Assembly (NCBI RefSeq): GCF_003473295.1
Contig: NZ_QRMP01000014.1
Coordinates: 1 to 64,000 of the forward strand
Direction: 5' to 3'
DNA: 64,000 nt
From: Parabacteroides sp. AM08-6
GTDB taxonomy: Bacteria; Bacteroidota; Bacteroidia; Bacteroidales; Tannerellaceae
In this document: in pieces, positions 17,923 to 27,320 of the stretch
How positions within the stretch are numbered: position 1 is the stretch's first letter
Layout of the letters: every line of letters starts with the position of its first letter
Notes under the pieces: model-generated
Told to the model about the DNA's origin: nothing
The model's input: only the letters and a program-made list of their open reading frames with translations
Databases searched by the model: none
Translations under genes and position numbers: made by a program

Positions 17923-19113
17923 ATGTACGGTAAATTAAAAGAATTCCTTACGCAGGAACTGGCTAACATCAAAGCAGCCGGGTTGTATAAAAATGAACGT
18001 ATTATCACAACTCCCCAAAGAGCAGACATCAAAGTAAACGCCGGAAGCGACGTTTTGAACTTCTGTGCCAACAATTATCTGGGCTTGTCGGACAACCAAC
18101 GTCTGATTAAAGCAGCCAAAGAAGCAATGGACACACACGGATACGGCATGTCGTCCGTTCGTTTTATCTGTGGGACGCAAGACCTTCACAAACAGCTGGA
18201 AGCTGCTATCTCCGATTATTTCAAAACCGAAGATACCATTCTTTACGCTGCTTGTTTCGATGCGAACGGAGGGTTGTTCGAACCTCTGTTTAGCGAAGAA
18301 GACGCCATCATTTCCGATGCCCTGAACCATGCTTCCATCATCGACGGCGTCCGTCTTTGCAAAGCGAAGCGTTACCGCTATGCCAACGCTGATATGGCGG
18401 ATTTGGAACGTTGCCTGAAAGAAGCACAAGCCCAGCGCCACCGCATCATCGCAACAGACGGCGTATTCTCGATGGACGGGAATGTTGCCCCAATGGACAA
18501 AATCTGCGAATTGGCGGAAAAATATGACGCGCTGGTGATGGTAGACGAATCCCATTCCGCCGGCGTAGTTGGCCCGACCGGTCACGGAGTTGCCGAACAG
18601 TTCAATTGCTACGGAGGCGTAGACATCTTTACCGGCACGCTGGGTAAAGCATTCGGTGGTGCAATGGGCGGTTTTACTACCGGTAAAAAAGAAATTATCG
18701 ATATGTTGCGCCAGCGTTCACGTCCTTACCTGTTCTCCAACTCAGTGGCTCCCGCTATCGTAGGCGCAAGTCTGGAAATGTTCAAGATGCTGAAAGAAAG
18801 CGATGCCTTGCATACCAAACTGATAAATAACGTCAGCTATTTCCGCGATAAAATGCTGGAAGCCGGTTTCGACATCAAACCGACACAGTCCGCTATCTGT
18901 GCAGTCATGTTGTACGATGCAAAATTGTCGCAAGACTTTGCCGCCCGCATGCAGGAAGAAGGCATTTACGTAACCGGTTTCTATTATCCGGTAGTTCCGA
19001 AAGAACAGGCCCGCATCCGCGTACAATTGTCCGCCGGCCACGAAAAGGCACATCTGGACAAAGCTATCGCCGCCTTTATCAAAGTAGGAAAAGAATTGAA
19101 GGTAATTAAGTAA
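17923..19113 (+). CDS. kbl: Glycine C-acetyltransferase (2-amino-3-ketobutyrate CoA ligase)
   Basis: 396 residues, the usual length. PLP enzyme of the alpha-oxoamine synthase family: NFCANNYLGLSDN at the N-terminus, DEAHSxG-type DESHSAGVVG, and the PLP-lysine in FTGTLGKAFGGAMGG. It cleaves 2-amino-3-ketobutyrate with CoA to glycine and acetyl-CoA; with tdh it makes the main threonine breakdown route. Codon use is more G+C-rich than flanking genes, as expected for a highly expressed gene. Confidence 0.95.
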   Translation: MYGKLKEFLTQELANIKAAGLYKNERIITTPQRADIKVNAGSDVLNFCANNYLGLSDNQRLIKAAKEAMDTHGYGMSSVRFICGTQDLHKQLEAAISDYFKTEDTILYAACFDANGGLFEPLFSEEDAIISDALNHASIIDGVRLCKAKRYRYANADMADLERCLKEAQAQRHRIIATDGVFSMDGNVAPMDKICELAEKYDALVMVDESHSAGVVGPTGHGVAEQFNCYGGVDIFTGTLGKAFGGAMGGFTTGKKEIIDMLRQRSRPYLFSNSVAPAIVGASLEMFKMLKESDALHTKLINNVSYFRDKMLEAGFDIKPTQSAICAVMLYDAKLSQDFAARMQEEGIYVTGFYYPVVPKEQARIRVQLSAGHEKAHLDKAIAAFIKVGKELKVIK

Positions 19114-19137
19114 ACGAGTCCCGCAAGGATAAAAAGA

Positions 19138-19168
19138 GGGCACGCTGTCTGACGGATAGCGTGCCCTT
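19138..19168 (+). terminator. Rho-independent terminator of kbl
   Basis: GGGCACGCT, an 11-base loop, AGCGTGCCC, then TTTG, starting 24 bases after the kbl stop. Confidence 0.75.
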
Positions 19169-19177
19169 TGTCGTTGG

Positions 19178-19265
19178 TAATGCCATGCCTGTGGCACTCC
19201 AGTGCCATCGGCATGACACTACAGTGCCACCTTATTGGCATTGCAGTGTCACCCTATTGGCACTG
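19178..19265. repeat. Tandem 22-bp dyad repeats (3 clear units plus 1 weak)
   Basis: Units start at 19200, 19222 and 19244; consensus CAGTGCCA-n6-TGGCACTG, itself an inverted repeat. A weaker unit fills 19178-19199. The second and third units agree at 18 of 22 bases or so. The bases between kbl's terminator and the next gene carry nothing else. Confidence 0.65.
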
Positions 19266-19274
19266 GAACTTCTT

Positions 19275-19318
19275 GTATGTTAACGATTATCGTTGTGTAT
19301 GTTAACGAAAATCGTTGA
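19275..19318. repeat. Two tandem 22-bp units with AACGAnnnTCGTT dyads
   Basis: GTATGTTAACGA followed by TTA or AAA and TCGTTG, at 19275-19296 and 19297-19318. Each holds the dyad AACGA-n3-TCGTT. The first dyad (19282-19294) is found again, as its exact reverse complement, at 30447-30459 ahead of nrdD. Confidence 0.6.
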
Positions 19319-19463
19319 CTACTATCCGTCTTATATATAAGTCAGGTTGACTGGGTTAAATCAAATCCGCCAATCTTCTTCCCCTTTTACTTAACGGCGA
19401 CAAAGCAAGAATAACGCCGGGCACTTTACATCCATTGTCGTATCAAGTTCTAAAGAAATCACT

Positions 19464-19471
19464 TATATTTG
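19464..19471 (+). promoter_or_regulatory. -7 element of the GH51 gene
   Basis: TATATTTG, 20 bases before the ATG at 19492. No TTG at the expected -33 position, so an activator may be needed. Confidence 0.5.
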
Positions 19472-19491
19472 CAGTAAACAATCATTGTACC

Positions 19492-21924
19492 ATGAAAATA
19501 AACAAATGGAAACTGCTTGCCCTGCTTGGTGGCAGCTTATGGGCCGGAATGCCGGAAGGATTGTATGCACAGGAAGGTTCTATAACAATAGATGCGTCCA
19601 AAATAGAGAACCGGATTCCCTCTTTCCTGTACGGAGCTTGCATCGAAGACGTCAATCACGAAATATACGGAGGCTTATACGACCAGAAGGTTTTCGGCGA
19701 AAGTTTCGAAGAACCGGATGGAGGATTTGTTTTCGAAAACCACACGCCGTATGAAGGTCTTTGGAAGAAGCAAAAAGACAGGCTCCTGGTAAACGCTCAT
19801 CCGGGTGCTAAATTAGTATACGAAGGGACGATAATGAAAGACGGCTCTGTGGAGACAGAACTCCGGTTCAGTGGAAAGGCCGGAGACAATGCAGGCCTGC
19901 TGGTTCGTGTAGGCAATCCCGGAAAAGGGGCCGACAACTTCGACGGCTACGAAATCAGCCTGGCTGCCGACGGTTCGAAAGTCGTATTCGGAAAGCATCT
20001 TCACAACTGGCAACCTCTGAAAGAAGTTCCTGTAAAATGTTCGCCCGGAACTTGGAATAAGCTGAAAGTCTCAATGAAAGACAAGCAAATCGAAGTATTT
20101 CTGAACAACAAGCGTTTATTCGTTTATGAGGATAAAGAAACTCCCATAGTCGAAGGGAAAGTATCTTTAAGAACTTGGAACAGTGATGTCGAGTTCCGGA
20201 ATCTATGTATTGAAAAAGATGGAAAGAAACAACCGGTGGAGTGGAACGGTACAGAAAAGCTCTCAATCAGCCGGCATTGGGATGCCATTCAAACTGCCGA
20301 CTCGAAAGTCAAGTTCGTCCATGACAACCAAGAGGCATACAACGGAGACTATTCGCAAAGCATCCAAATGTTGACGGAAGAAGGAACCGCAGGCATCGCC
20401 AACAGCAGCCTGAACCATTGGGGAATAGCGATTTCAACAGATGAGACATTCCAGGGACGGCTGTATCTGAAAGGCGCTGATTTCAAAGGTCCGGTAACTG
20501 TAGCCTTGCAAAATGCGGACGGAACGCGTGAATATGCCAAACAAACTATTCCATCTATCACCGGAGAATGGACAAAATATCCGTTTACCTTAACGGCTAA
20601 CGATACAGACCCGAAAGCCCGATTAGCTATTTACATCAATCAACCGGGCCGGATATGGATTGACCAAGTGGTATTGATGAGTACCGGCGACAAACAGTTT
20701 CACGGCCTACCATTCCGTAATGACATCGGAACAGCCATGCAAAGACAGGGATTGACCTTCCTGCGCTATGGAGGTACGATGGTGAATGCCCCCGAATATC
20801 GATTCAAGAAAATGATTGGCGACCCGGACAAGCGACCTCCTTACCGCGGACACTGGAATCCCTACTCCACAAACGGTTTCGGGATAGAAGAATTCCTGCA
20901 ATTCTGCGAAGTCGCCGGTTTCAAAGCCGCCTTCGCCGTCAACATAGAAGAAACGCCGGAAGATATTTCCGACATGGTGGAATACCTGAACGGACCTGTC
21001 ACCTCGGAATGGGGAAGAAAGCGGGCGGAAAACGGGCATCCTGCCCCATATGCCGTCGAATATATCGAAATCGGGAACGAAGAAGTTATTCAAGCGGACG
21101 ATGCGGCAGGATACAGGCATTATATCGAACGTTTCAACCTTTTATATGACGCCATCCACCGCAAAGACGCTTCCGTCAAAGTAATTAACTCGGCTTGGTG
21201 GAGACCTGATTCTCCGAATATGGAAACTGTATTTAAGGCGTTAAACGGGAAAGCAGCCTACTGGGATTATCATCCGTGGGCAGACGACACCAATTCCGGC
21301 CTCCTTGTTGAAAAAGAACTGAAAAAGATGCAGGCGTTATTCCAACAATGGAACCCGGATACACAAATGAAGTGCGCCATATTCGAAGAGAATGGAAACC
21401 TGCATAACATGCAACGGGCATTGGGACACGTGACCTTGCAAAACGCAGTACGCCGTTGCGGAAACTTCGTGTTGACTTCCTGTGCCGCCAACGCACTGCA
21501 ACCTTATCTGCAAAATGATAACGGTTGGGACCAGGGACAAGTTTTCTTTACCCCGACGCAAGTCTGGGGAATGCCTCCCTATTACGCCCAGCAAATGGCT
21601 TCCGAAAATCATCTTCCCCTGCTCATCAGCAGCCATTCGAGCGACAACCTGGATGTGACGGCTACCAAAAGCGAAGACGGGAAAACATTGGTTCTCCATG
21701 TCGCCAATATTCACCGGCAAACTGTTCCTGCCAAGATTGAAATAAAAGGATGCAAAGTTTCCGGACAAGCAGAAGCAATCACCCTGTCCGGAAATTTGGA
21801 CGACCGGAATACACCCGGACAACCGCGCAAAATAATTCCGGTAAAACATCCTCTGCAAGGAGCGGCAAACATGACTTACAGTTTCCCGCCCCATTCTTAT
21901 ACAATTTTAAAATTAACGAATTAA
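19492..21924 (+). CDS. GH51 alpha-L-arabinofuranosidase, secreted
   Basis: 810 residues from ATG 19492; the frame opens earlier at 19435 only through a TTG, and the later ATG gives a proper signal peptide (MKINKWKLLALLGG...LYAQ). A laminin-G-like/carbohydrate-binding region lies about residues 70-240. The catalytic barrel follows, with FLRYGGTMVN, the acid/base Glu in YIEIGNEEV and the nucleophile Glu in IFEENGN. The C-terminal part is beta-sandwich. It releases L-arabinose from arabinan or arabinoxylan side chains in the periplasm. No SusC/SusD genes are near, so it is not in an obvious PUL. Confidence 0.9.
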   Translation: MKINKWKLLALLGGSLWAGMPEGLYAQEGSITIDASKIENRIPSFLYGACIEDVNHEIYGGLYDQKVFGESFEEPDGGFVFENHTPYEGLWKKQKDRLLVNAHPGAKLVYEGTIMKDGSVETELRFSGKAGDNAGLLVRVGNPGKGADNFDGYEISLAADGSKVVFGKHLHNWQPLKEVPVKCSPGTWNKLKVSMKDKQIEVFLNNKRLFVYEDKETPIVEGKVSLRTWNSDVEFRNLCIEKDGKKQPVEWNGTEKLSISRHWDAIQTADSKVKFVHDNQEAYNGDYSQSIQMLTEEGTAGIANSSLNHWGIAISTDETFQGRLYLKGADFKGPVTVALQNADGTREYAKQTIPSITGEWTKYPFTLTANDTDPKARLAIYINQPGRIWIDQVVLMSTGDKQFHGLPFRNDIGTAMQRQGLTFLRYGGTMVNAPEYRFKKMIGDPDKRPPYRGHWNPYSTNGFGIEEFLQFCEVAGFKAAFAVNIEETPEDISDMVEYLNGPVTSEWGRKRAENGHPAPYAVEYIEIGNEEVIQADDAAGYRHYIERFNLLYDAIHRKDASVKVINSAWWRPDSPNMETVFKALNGKAAYWDYHPWADDTNSGLLVEKELKKMQALFQQWNPDTQMKCAIFEENGNLHNMQRALGHVTLQNAVRRCGNFVLTSCAANALQPYLQNDNGWDQGQVFFTPTQVWGMPPYYAQQMASENHLPLLISSHSSDNLDVTATKSEDGKTLVLHVANIHRQTVPAKIEIKGCKVSGQAEAITLSGNLDDRNTPGQPRKIIPVKHPLQGAANMTYSFPPHSYTILKLTN

Positions 21925-22040
21925 CCGGATGCCCGTTTTGCTTGTTATCCGACAACATATTTTTCGAAGAGTTTATTTGGGAGAAGAACAAAATCTATTA
22001 CTTTTCCCTATCTTTGTGCCATCACAAAACGACAAGCGAT

Positions 22041-22892
22041 ATGCAACTTAGCAACTATCATAGCCATTGTACCTTTTGCGACGGACGAAGCACTCCCGAA
22101 GACTTTATTAAATTCGCGGTTTCCCATAGCTTTCGCGCATATGGGTTTTCATCCCATTCTCCCCTGCCCTTCGAGACATTCTGGAACATGTCCAAAGACG
22201 ATATGCCGGAATATCTGATGGAAATAGAACGCCTGAAAAAGAAATATGCCGGACAACTGGAAATATACGTCGGGCTGGAAATCGATTATCTGGATGAAAC
22301 CTACAATGCCTCTATCCCCTATTTCCGCGAACTGCCGCTCGATTACCGCATCGGTTCCATCCATTTTCTGCCCATTGCACTGCCTCTGGAAGAAGAAAAT
22401 ATGGTCTGTATCGATGGTTCCTTCAGCGATTATAAAGATTCTGTGGAGAAATATTACGGAGCCGATATCCGCAAGCTGGTTGCCCATTACTTCTCTTCCA
22501 CGTTGAAAATGATTGAAGCCGGCGGCATCGATATAGTAGGCCACATGGACAAAATATATATGAACGGACATAAATGCGAAGGTTTCTCCCTTGATGCGGA
22601 CTGGTATCGGAAGCCCTTAAACGACTGTCTGGAACTGATTGCGGAAAAAGGATTGATGGTTGAAGTGAACACGAAGAATTTACTAAAGAAACAACAAATT
22701 TATCCGCATATCAACTACCTGAGCCGCTTGCGTGAGCTAAACATCCCCGTAATGGTCAATTCCGACTGCCATTATCCGGACTTGGTAAACGACGGACGCA
22801 CAGAAGCATTCGAATTGTTGAAACAAACAGGCTTCAAAACCACCCGGGAACTAATAAACGGCAAATGGGAGGATGTCGGAATAACGAACTGA
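22041..22892 (+). CDS. PHP-domain phosphatase, histidinol-phosphatase (HisJ) type
   Basis: 283 residues from ATG 22041; the frame is open back to 21750 but there it overlaps the GH51 gene and is not conserved. PHP metal residues: NYHSHCTFCDG (HxH), GFSSHSPLP, GLEIDYLDE, VGHMDKIYM and NSDCHYPD. The length and motifs fit HisJ-type histidinol-phosphatases; no other his genes are near, so the substrate is not certain. Confidence 0.8.
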   Translation: MQLSNYHSHCTFCDGRSTPEDFIKFAVSHSFRAYGFSSHSPLPFETFWNMSKDDMPEYLMEIERLKKKYAGQLEIYVGLEIDYLDETYNASIPYFRELPLDYRIGSIHFLPIALPLEEENMVCIDGSFSDYKDSVEKYYGADIRKLVAHYFSSTLKMIEAGGIDIVGHMDKIYMNGHKCEGFSLDADWYRKPLNDCLELIAEKGLMVEVNTKNLLKKQQIYPHINYLSRLRELNIPVMVNSDCHYPDLVNDGRTEAFELLKQTGFKTTRELINGKWEDVGITN

Positions 22893-22964
22893 TATTCCGG
22901 CATGAATAAGCATATTCATTCTTATTTTCCCCATTTATAGAGGAAATGTCTCAAAATAAAATAC

Positions 22965-23006
22965 GCCAACTTACCATAGGAAAAAGCCTTCCATCGGTAA
23001 ATTGGC
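22965..23006. terminator. Hairpin between convergent genes
   Basis: GCCAACTTACC ... GGTAAATTGGC, an 11-bp stem with one mismatch, between the PHP gene and panB. It lacks a long T-run, so its use as a terminator is only likely. Confidence 0.45.
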
Positions 23007-23028
23007 ATATTCAATTAATTCTATAATA

Positions 23029-23856
23029 CTAATATTGTTCTTTCTCGTTCGGGAAATCACTGGTCTTTACATCCTCGACATAAGCCTGCACAGCACGAGT
23101 AATTTCTTCACCGATATTGGCATAACGACGTAAAAAACGAGGAGAAAAACCCTGATTGATACCCAACATATCGTGCATAACGAGTACCTGTCCGTCCACA
23201 CCACCGCCAGCTCCGATACCAATAATAGGAATAGTCAATTCGGAAGCGACTTGGGCTGCAAGTTTAGCAGGTATTTTTTCAAGCACAATCGCAAAACAGC
23301 CTATATCTTCCAGCAAATGGGCATCTTCGATAAGTTTCTTCGCCTCCGCTTCTTCTTTGGCACGAACGGTATAAGTTCCGAACTTGTTGATAGACTGAGG
23401 TGTCAGCCCCAAATGTCCCATTATAGGAATACCGGCGCACAATATGCGTTCAACCGACTCCCGAATTTCGGAACCACCTTCCAACTTGATGCAATCGGCA
23501 TGCGTTTCCTTCATTACGCGAATGGCAGATGACAACGCCTCTTTTGAGTTTCCCTGGTAAGTACCAAAAGGCAAGTCTACTACAACAAGCGCCCTTTTGA
23601 CAGCTTTCATCACTGATTTACCATGATAAATCATCTGTTCCAAAGTGATTGGCAAAGTCGTGACATTACCAGCCATGACATTGGAAGCCGAATCGCCTAC
23701 CAAAATAACATCCATACCTGCCTGGTCAATAAGCCGAGCCATCGAATAATCGTAAGCGGTCAACATGGATATTTTCTCCCCACGTTGTTTCATTTCCAAC
23801 AGACGATGTGTCGTCACCTTTCTATTATCCTCTAAATCCCTCTTTGCAACTGACAT
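23029..23856 (-). CDS. panB: 3-methyl-2-oxobutanoate hydroxymethyltransferase
   Basis: 275 residues, full length. It transfers a hydroxymethyl group from methylene-tetrahydrofolate to alpha-ketoisovalerate, the first step to pantothenate and CoA. Motifs: [25 protein letters not shown] (metal-binding Asp), [13 protein letters not shown] and [18 protein letters not shown]. Alone; panC and panD are not in the window. Confidence 0.95.
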   Translation of the reverse strand: MSVAKRDLEDNRKVTTHRLLEMKQRGEKISMLTAYDYSMARLIDQAGMDVILVGDSASNVMAGNVTTLPITLEQMIYHGKSVMKAVKRALVVVDLPFGTYQGNSKEALSSAIRVMKETHADCIKLEGGSEIRESVERILCAGIPIMGHLGLTPQSINKFGTYTVRAKEEAEAKKLIEDAHLLEDIGCFAIVLEKIPAKLAAQVASELTIPIIGIGAGGGVDGQVLVMHDMLGINQGFSPRFLRRYANIGEEITRAVQAYVEDVKTSDFPNEKEQY

Positions 23857-23975
23857 AATGATAATTATTTAATGTTACTGGGGGGCAAATATACATATTA
23901 ATATTTTAAATCCTCAAGATTTCGGAATGAACCAAATTTACAGTTATCTTTGGAAATCGAAAAAAGAATAAAATT

Positions 23976-25052
23976 ATGAACACAGCGATACAAACCCAGA
24001 GCTTGAATTTCCGCAAAGCCAAATCAGGCGACATTAAACATATCTGGGAGATTATTTTACAAGCAAAATCTCAAATGTTCTTGCTAAAAAGTAAGCAATG
24101 GGATGAATATTACCCAAGTGTCGAGGACATCCGGGGAGATATTAAAGCCCAAAACGGATATGTACTCTGTCTGAAGAAAAGAATAATAGCATACGGGGTA
24201 ATCTCATTTGACGGCGAACCCGCTTATGAAGAGATTGATGGGAAATGGAGAAATAGCCTGCCTTATGTCATCGTACATCGTCTGGCTGTCACCGACGATA
24301 TGAAACACCAAGGCATAGCCCGTCTTTTTATGCAACAAGCTGAAGAACTAAGTCGGAGCAAAGGCATTTACAATTTCCGGATAGACACAAACTACGATAA
24401 TAAGTATATGCTTCATCTGATAGCTTCTCTCGGTTTCAAATATAGCGGCAAAGTCCTTTACAGAGGAAATAAAGAACGGAAGGCTTTCGAGAAATGTATC
24501 TTACCCCATTCCAACGTATTACCTATTTCCGGTTATACTATCCGCGAAGCCATTTTCGAAGATGCCGAAGCTATTTACAAAGCCATCGACTCCAATCGCG
24601 ATGATTTGCGAACTTGGTTACCCTTTGTAGACAATTTGAAGAATGTAAAAGACGAACAAATCTTCTTGAAATCTGTACAGGAAGTGCCTTACAAAGAACG
24701 AGATTTGGTTTTCATTATTAATAATAATACGGAAGTTTGCGGTCTGATTGGCTTTCATTTCTCAGACCTGAATAATCACCGTACTGAAATAGGCTATTGG
24801 CTGCTCCCTGCCCACCGGGGCAAAGGGGTTATAACGGAAGCGGTTCGTTTTCTTTGTCATCTTGCGTTTGAAGAAAAAGATTTTAATCGTATTCAAATAC
24901 GTTGTGCTGTAAACAATCAAGATAGCAATGCAATACCGCAACGGTTAGGATTTCTCAAGGAGGGAATCGAGCGCGACGGCGAATTACTGGTTTCAGGCCA
25001 ATATACAGATATCAATGTGTACAGCCTGCTGAAAAAAGAGTTTAATTTATAA
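23976..25052 (+). CDS. Tandem GNAT acetyltransferase (two domains)
   Basis: 358 residues. Residues about 10-165 form one GNAT domain with VHRLAVTDDMKHQGIARLFM (Q/RxxGxA), residues about 180-350 a second, of the RimJ/RimL type, with GYWLLPAHRGKGVITEAV and AVNNQDSNAIPQRLGF. Each alone is the size of a complete acetyltransferase, so this is a fusion. Substrates cannot be told; RimJ-like domains acetylate protein N-termini or small molecules. The gene downstream edits mischarged tRNA, but that may be chance. Confidence 0.85.
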   Translation: MNTAIQTQSLNFRKAKSGDIKHIWEIILQAKSQMFLLKSKQWDEYYPSVEDIRGDIKAQNGYVLCLKKRIIAYGVISFDGEPAYEEIDGKWRNSLPYVIVHRLAVTDDMKHQGIARLFMQQAEELSRSKGIYNFRIDTNYDNKYMLHLIASLGFKYSGKVLYRGNKERKAFEKCILPHSNVLPISGYTIREAIFEDAEAIYKAIDSNRDDLRTWLPFVDNLKNVKDEQIFLKSVQEVPYKERDLVFIINNNTEVCGLIGFHFSDLNNHRTEIGYWLLPAHRGKGVITEAVRFLCHLAFEEKDFNRIQIRCAVNNQDSNAIPQRLGFLKEGIERDGELLVSGQYTDINVYSLLKKEFNL

Positions 25053-25089
25053 TGTCTACAATATAATTTAATCCATCAAAATAATTAAT

Positions 25090-25554
25090 ATGGGACTAGA
25101 AATCCAATTGAACGAACACAACAAGCAGGAGTATCCTCCCATGCACACAGTAGAACATATTTTAAATCAAACAATGGTTCGTATGTTCGGTTGTCCGCGT
25201 TCGAAAAATGCTCATATAGAAAGAAAGAAGAGTAAATGTGACTATCTGTTGCAGGAAGAACCTTCCGCAGAAATGATGGCTGAAGTGGAACGCCGGGTAA
25301 ACGAAATAATCGACCAGCATTTGCCAGTTACCATCGAATTTATCCCGAAAACCGAAGCCGGAGCAATCGTAGACCTTAGTAAGCTTCCGGATGATGCCAG
25401 CGATATGCTTCGTATCGTACGCATTGGCAATTACGATGCCTGTGCCTGTATCGGCACACATGTCAGTAACACTTCAGAAATAGGCCATTTCAAGATGCTT
25501 ACTTACGATTATACAGAAGGACGACTCCGGATGCGTTTTAAATTGATAGAATAA
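25090..25554 (+). CDS. Stand-alone alanyl/threonyl-tRNA editing protein (AlaX-like)
   Basis: 154 residues. The synthetase second additional domain as a free protein: zinc-site HTVEHILNQ (HxxxH) and CACIGTHVSN (CxxxH). Such proteins hydrolyse mischarged tRNA, typically Ser-tRNA-Ala. It lacks the N-terminal part of larger AlaX forms. It starts 37 bases after the tandem GNAT gene. Confidence 0.8.
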   Translation: MGLEIQLNEHNKQEYPPMHTVEHILNQTMVRMFGCPRSKNAHIERKKSKCDYLLQEEPSAEMMAEVERRVNEIIDQHLPVTIEFIPKTEAGAIVDLSKLPDDASDMLRIVRIGNYDACACIGTHVSNTSEIGHFKMLTYDYTEGRLRMRFKLIE

Positions 25555-25560
25555 GAATCA

Positions 25561-25592
25561 GGGCTTTGTCCGAATAATAACAGACAAAGCCC
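25561..25592. terminator. Bidirectional terminator hairpin
   Basis: GGGCTTTGTC, 12-base loop, GACAAAGCCC: a perfect 10-bp stem between convergent genes, 6 bases after the editing gene's stop. Confidence 0.7.
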
Positions 25593-25617
25593 CAAACTTC
25601 TTATGTCGTTCAATCTT

Positions 25618-26583
25618 TTATCTTGACCGAACTTCCTTTCTCATAAAAGAGACATAGGATAAAGCAAAACAAATGACAGTAGCTGCAATTAATCCCGTTA
25701 GTTGCGGCCATACAACCAAAAGACTTTGGCCTAAAGGAAGAGGGCTGGGTATTGCACCATGCACTTGCTCCATTGTCAACGGGCCAAGACTCCGTACCGA
25801 CGGCATTAGCAATGTCATCGTTGCTTCATTAAACAGCTCACTCGGTGCAAAACGCAATAAATTCAACATAAACCGCTGATAACTGATTATCTGATATTCG
25901 GAAGCCATGCCCGCAGGACTTAACGCCTTTCCAACCAAATTAATAATCATATTATAAAAGACGCTAAAAAACAACCAGATAGCGATACAAGCCAACGCAG
26001 ATGTCGCCGCTTGCTTAAACCGTATCGAGAAAAATATTGATAAGTTCAACCAAAATGCAACATAAAAAAGACTCACCACAAGGAAAAAGATAATACGCAT
26101 AAACTCCTCCGCAGTCGGTGGTATCCCTATTGCAATCAATCCAAACCCCATCACCAGAAAACCCAATACAAACAGCATAGCACCAATAACTATCAAAGCA
26201 GCCACAAACTTAGCATTAATCAGATAGTCCCGATGTATCGGCTGGGACAGAATTCGACTTAGCGTCCCCTTATTCTGTTCCGAATTAATAGCATCAAACC
26301 CTAATGAAATACCTAATAACGGTCCTAAGAAACTGATAAATACCACAAAAGAAGGCAAAGTTCCATCAGATACCGTAAAAAGTTTCAAGAAGAGAAACGA
26401 ACCATCCGGGTCATTGGGCTTAATCGAAGCCGCAATATTCGTCAGAGCAGTATACAAAGAGCCCATACAGGTCAAGGCTATAATAAAAATCAAGATGATG
26501 AAACGCCAACTTCTTACACAATCGGCAATTTCCTTATTCACTATAACCCAAAAAGGATGATTGGTATTACTTAATTTGTTCAT
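25618..26583 (-). CDS. ABC-2 type transporter permease
   Basis: 321 residues with about six hydrophobic segments (for example FIILIFIIALTCMGSLY and AMLFVLGFLVMGFGLIAI). GTLSRILSQPIHRDYLINAK is the conserved ABC-2 loop (N-K-G-T-L). It is the membrane partner of the ATPase encoded just upstream; the two genes overlap by 4 bases (26580-26583). Substrate unknown. Confidence 0.88.
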   Translation of the reverse strand: MNKLSNTNHPFWVIVNKEIADCVRSWRFIILIFIIALTCMGSLYTALTNIAASIKPNDPDGSFLFLKLFTVSDGTLPSFVVFISFLGPLLGISLGFDAINSEQNKGTLSRILSQPIHRDYLINAKFVAALIVIGAMLFVLGFLVMGFGLIAIGIPPTAEEFMRIIFFLVVSLFYVAFWLNLSIFFSIRFKQAATSALACIAIWLFFSVFYNMIINLVGKALSPAGMASEYQIISYQRFMLNLLRFAPSELFNEATMTLLMPSVRSLGPLTMEQVHGAIPSPLPLGQSLLVVWPQLTGLIAATVICFALSYVSFMRKEVRSR

Positions 26584-27317
26584 ACGCCCTTTCCTCCTCC
26601 AAAATACTGATTATAAATATTGTCGAGTCCATGCTCCACTTTATGCAAATCCGTAAGTTCGATTTCCGCCAAAAGTTTACCGCCTCCGAACAATCCAACG
26701 CGGTCGCACACCTGTTGCACCTGATTCAAATGATGGGAAGAGAATAAAACAGTCAGCCCCTCTTCCCGGCTCAACTGCATAATCAATTCCATAAATTCCC
26801 GGACACCGGCCGGGTCGATTCCGGAAGTCGGTTCATCCAGGATAATAACCTCCGGATTTTTAATCAGGACATCAGCCAGCCCCAAACGCTGACGCATACC
26901 ACGCGAATACTTACCGGCCTTCTTTTCCCCTTGTCCGGATAGACCGACACGGGCAAGCAATTGCTCTGCTTTTTCTCGTGCTTCTTTCTTCGGAATACCG
27001 TTTAAAGCCGCTGTATATACCAAGTTTTCGATACCGGTCATATCATCATAAAAACCGACATCTTCAGGTAAATATCCGACTTTTCGTTTTACCTCTATCG
27101 GCTGGGTCGTGGAGTTGACACCACAAACTTTCACCGAGCCGGATGTAGGTTCCGTCAATCCCAACATCATCAGTATGGTTGTTGACTTTCCGGCACCATT
27201 CGGTCCCAACAATCCGAAGATTTCTCCTTGACGGATATTTAGGTTTAAATTATCTACAGCCGTAAAATCACCATACTTTTTCGTCAAACCTGCAAGCTCA
27301 ATCACATGCTGACACAT
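26580..27317 (-). CDS. ABC transporter ATP-binding protein
   Basis: 245 residues: Walker A GPNGAGKST, signature YSRGMRQRLGLAD, Walker B VIILDEPTSGID, H-loop FSSHHL. It resembles ATPases of the CcmA/NosF group. It lies 3 bases after the NEW3 gene and overlaps the permease gene. Confidence 0.93.
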   Translation of the reverse strand: MCQHVIELAGLTKKYGDFTAVDNLNLNIRQGEIFGLLGPNGAGKSTTILMMLGLTEPTSGSVKVCGVNSTTQPIEVKRKVGYLPEDVGFYDDMTGIENLVYTAALNGIPKKEAREKAEQLLARVGLSGQGEKKAGKYSRGMRQRLGLADVLIKNPEVIILDEPTSGIDPAGVREFMELIMQLSREEGLTVLFSSHHLNQVQQVCDRVGLFGGGKLLAEIELTDLHKVEHGLDNIYNQYFGGGKGV

Positions 27318-27320
27318 GGC

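Larger units (their letters stand above)
19114..19491. other. Intergenic region with 22-bp repeat arrays
   Basis: 378 bases between kbl and the GH51 gene: the kbl terminator, two tandem arrays with a 22-bp period (19178-19265 and 19275-19318) and the GH51 -7 element. No coding sequence seen. Confidence 0.7.

Noticed and set aside
17935..18585. 216-codon frame antisense to kbl
   Set aside because: A shadow of the high-expression codon use of kbl; similar antisense frames lie over proS (41447-42148) and aspS (53717-54457).
19178..19318. CRISPR array
   Set aside because: Units are contiguous 22-bp tandems without unique spacers and no cas genes are present.
21750..22040. Longer N-terminus for the PHP phosphatase
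   Set aside because: Overlaps the GH51 gene in another frame and does not resemble the family; ATG 22041 begins directly before the HxH motif.
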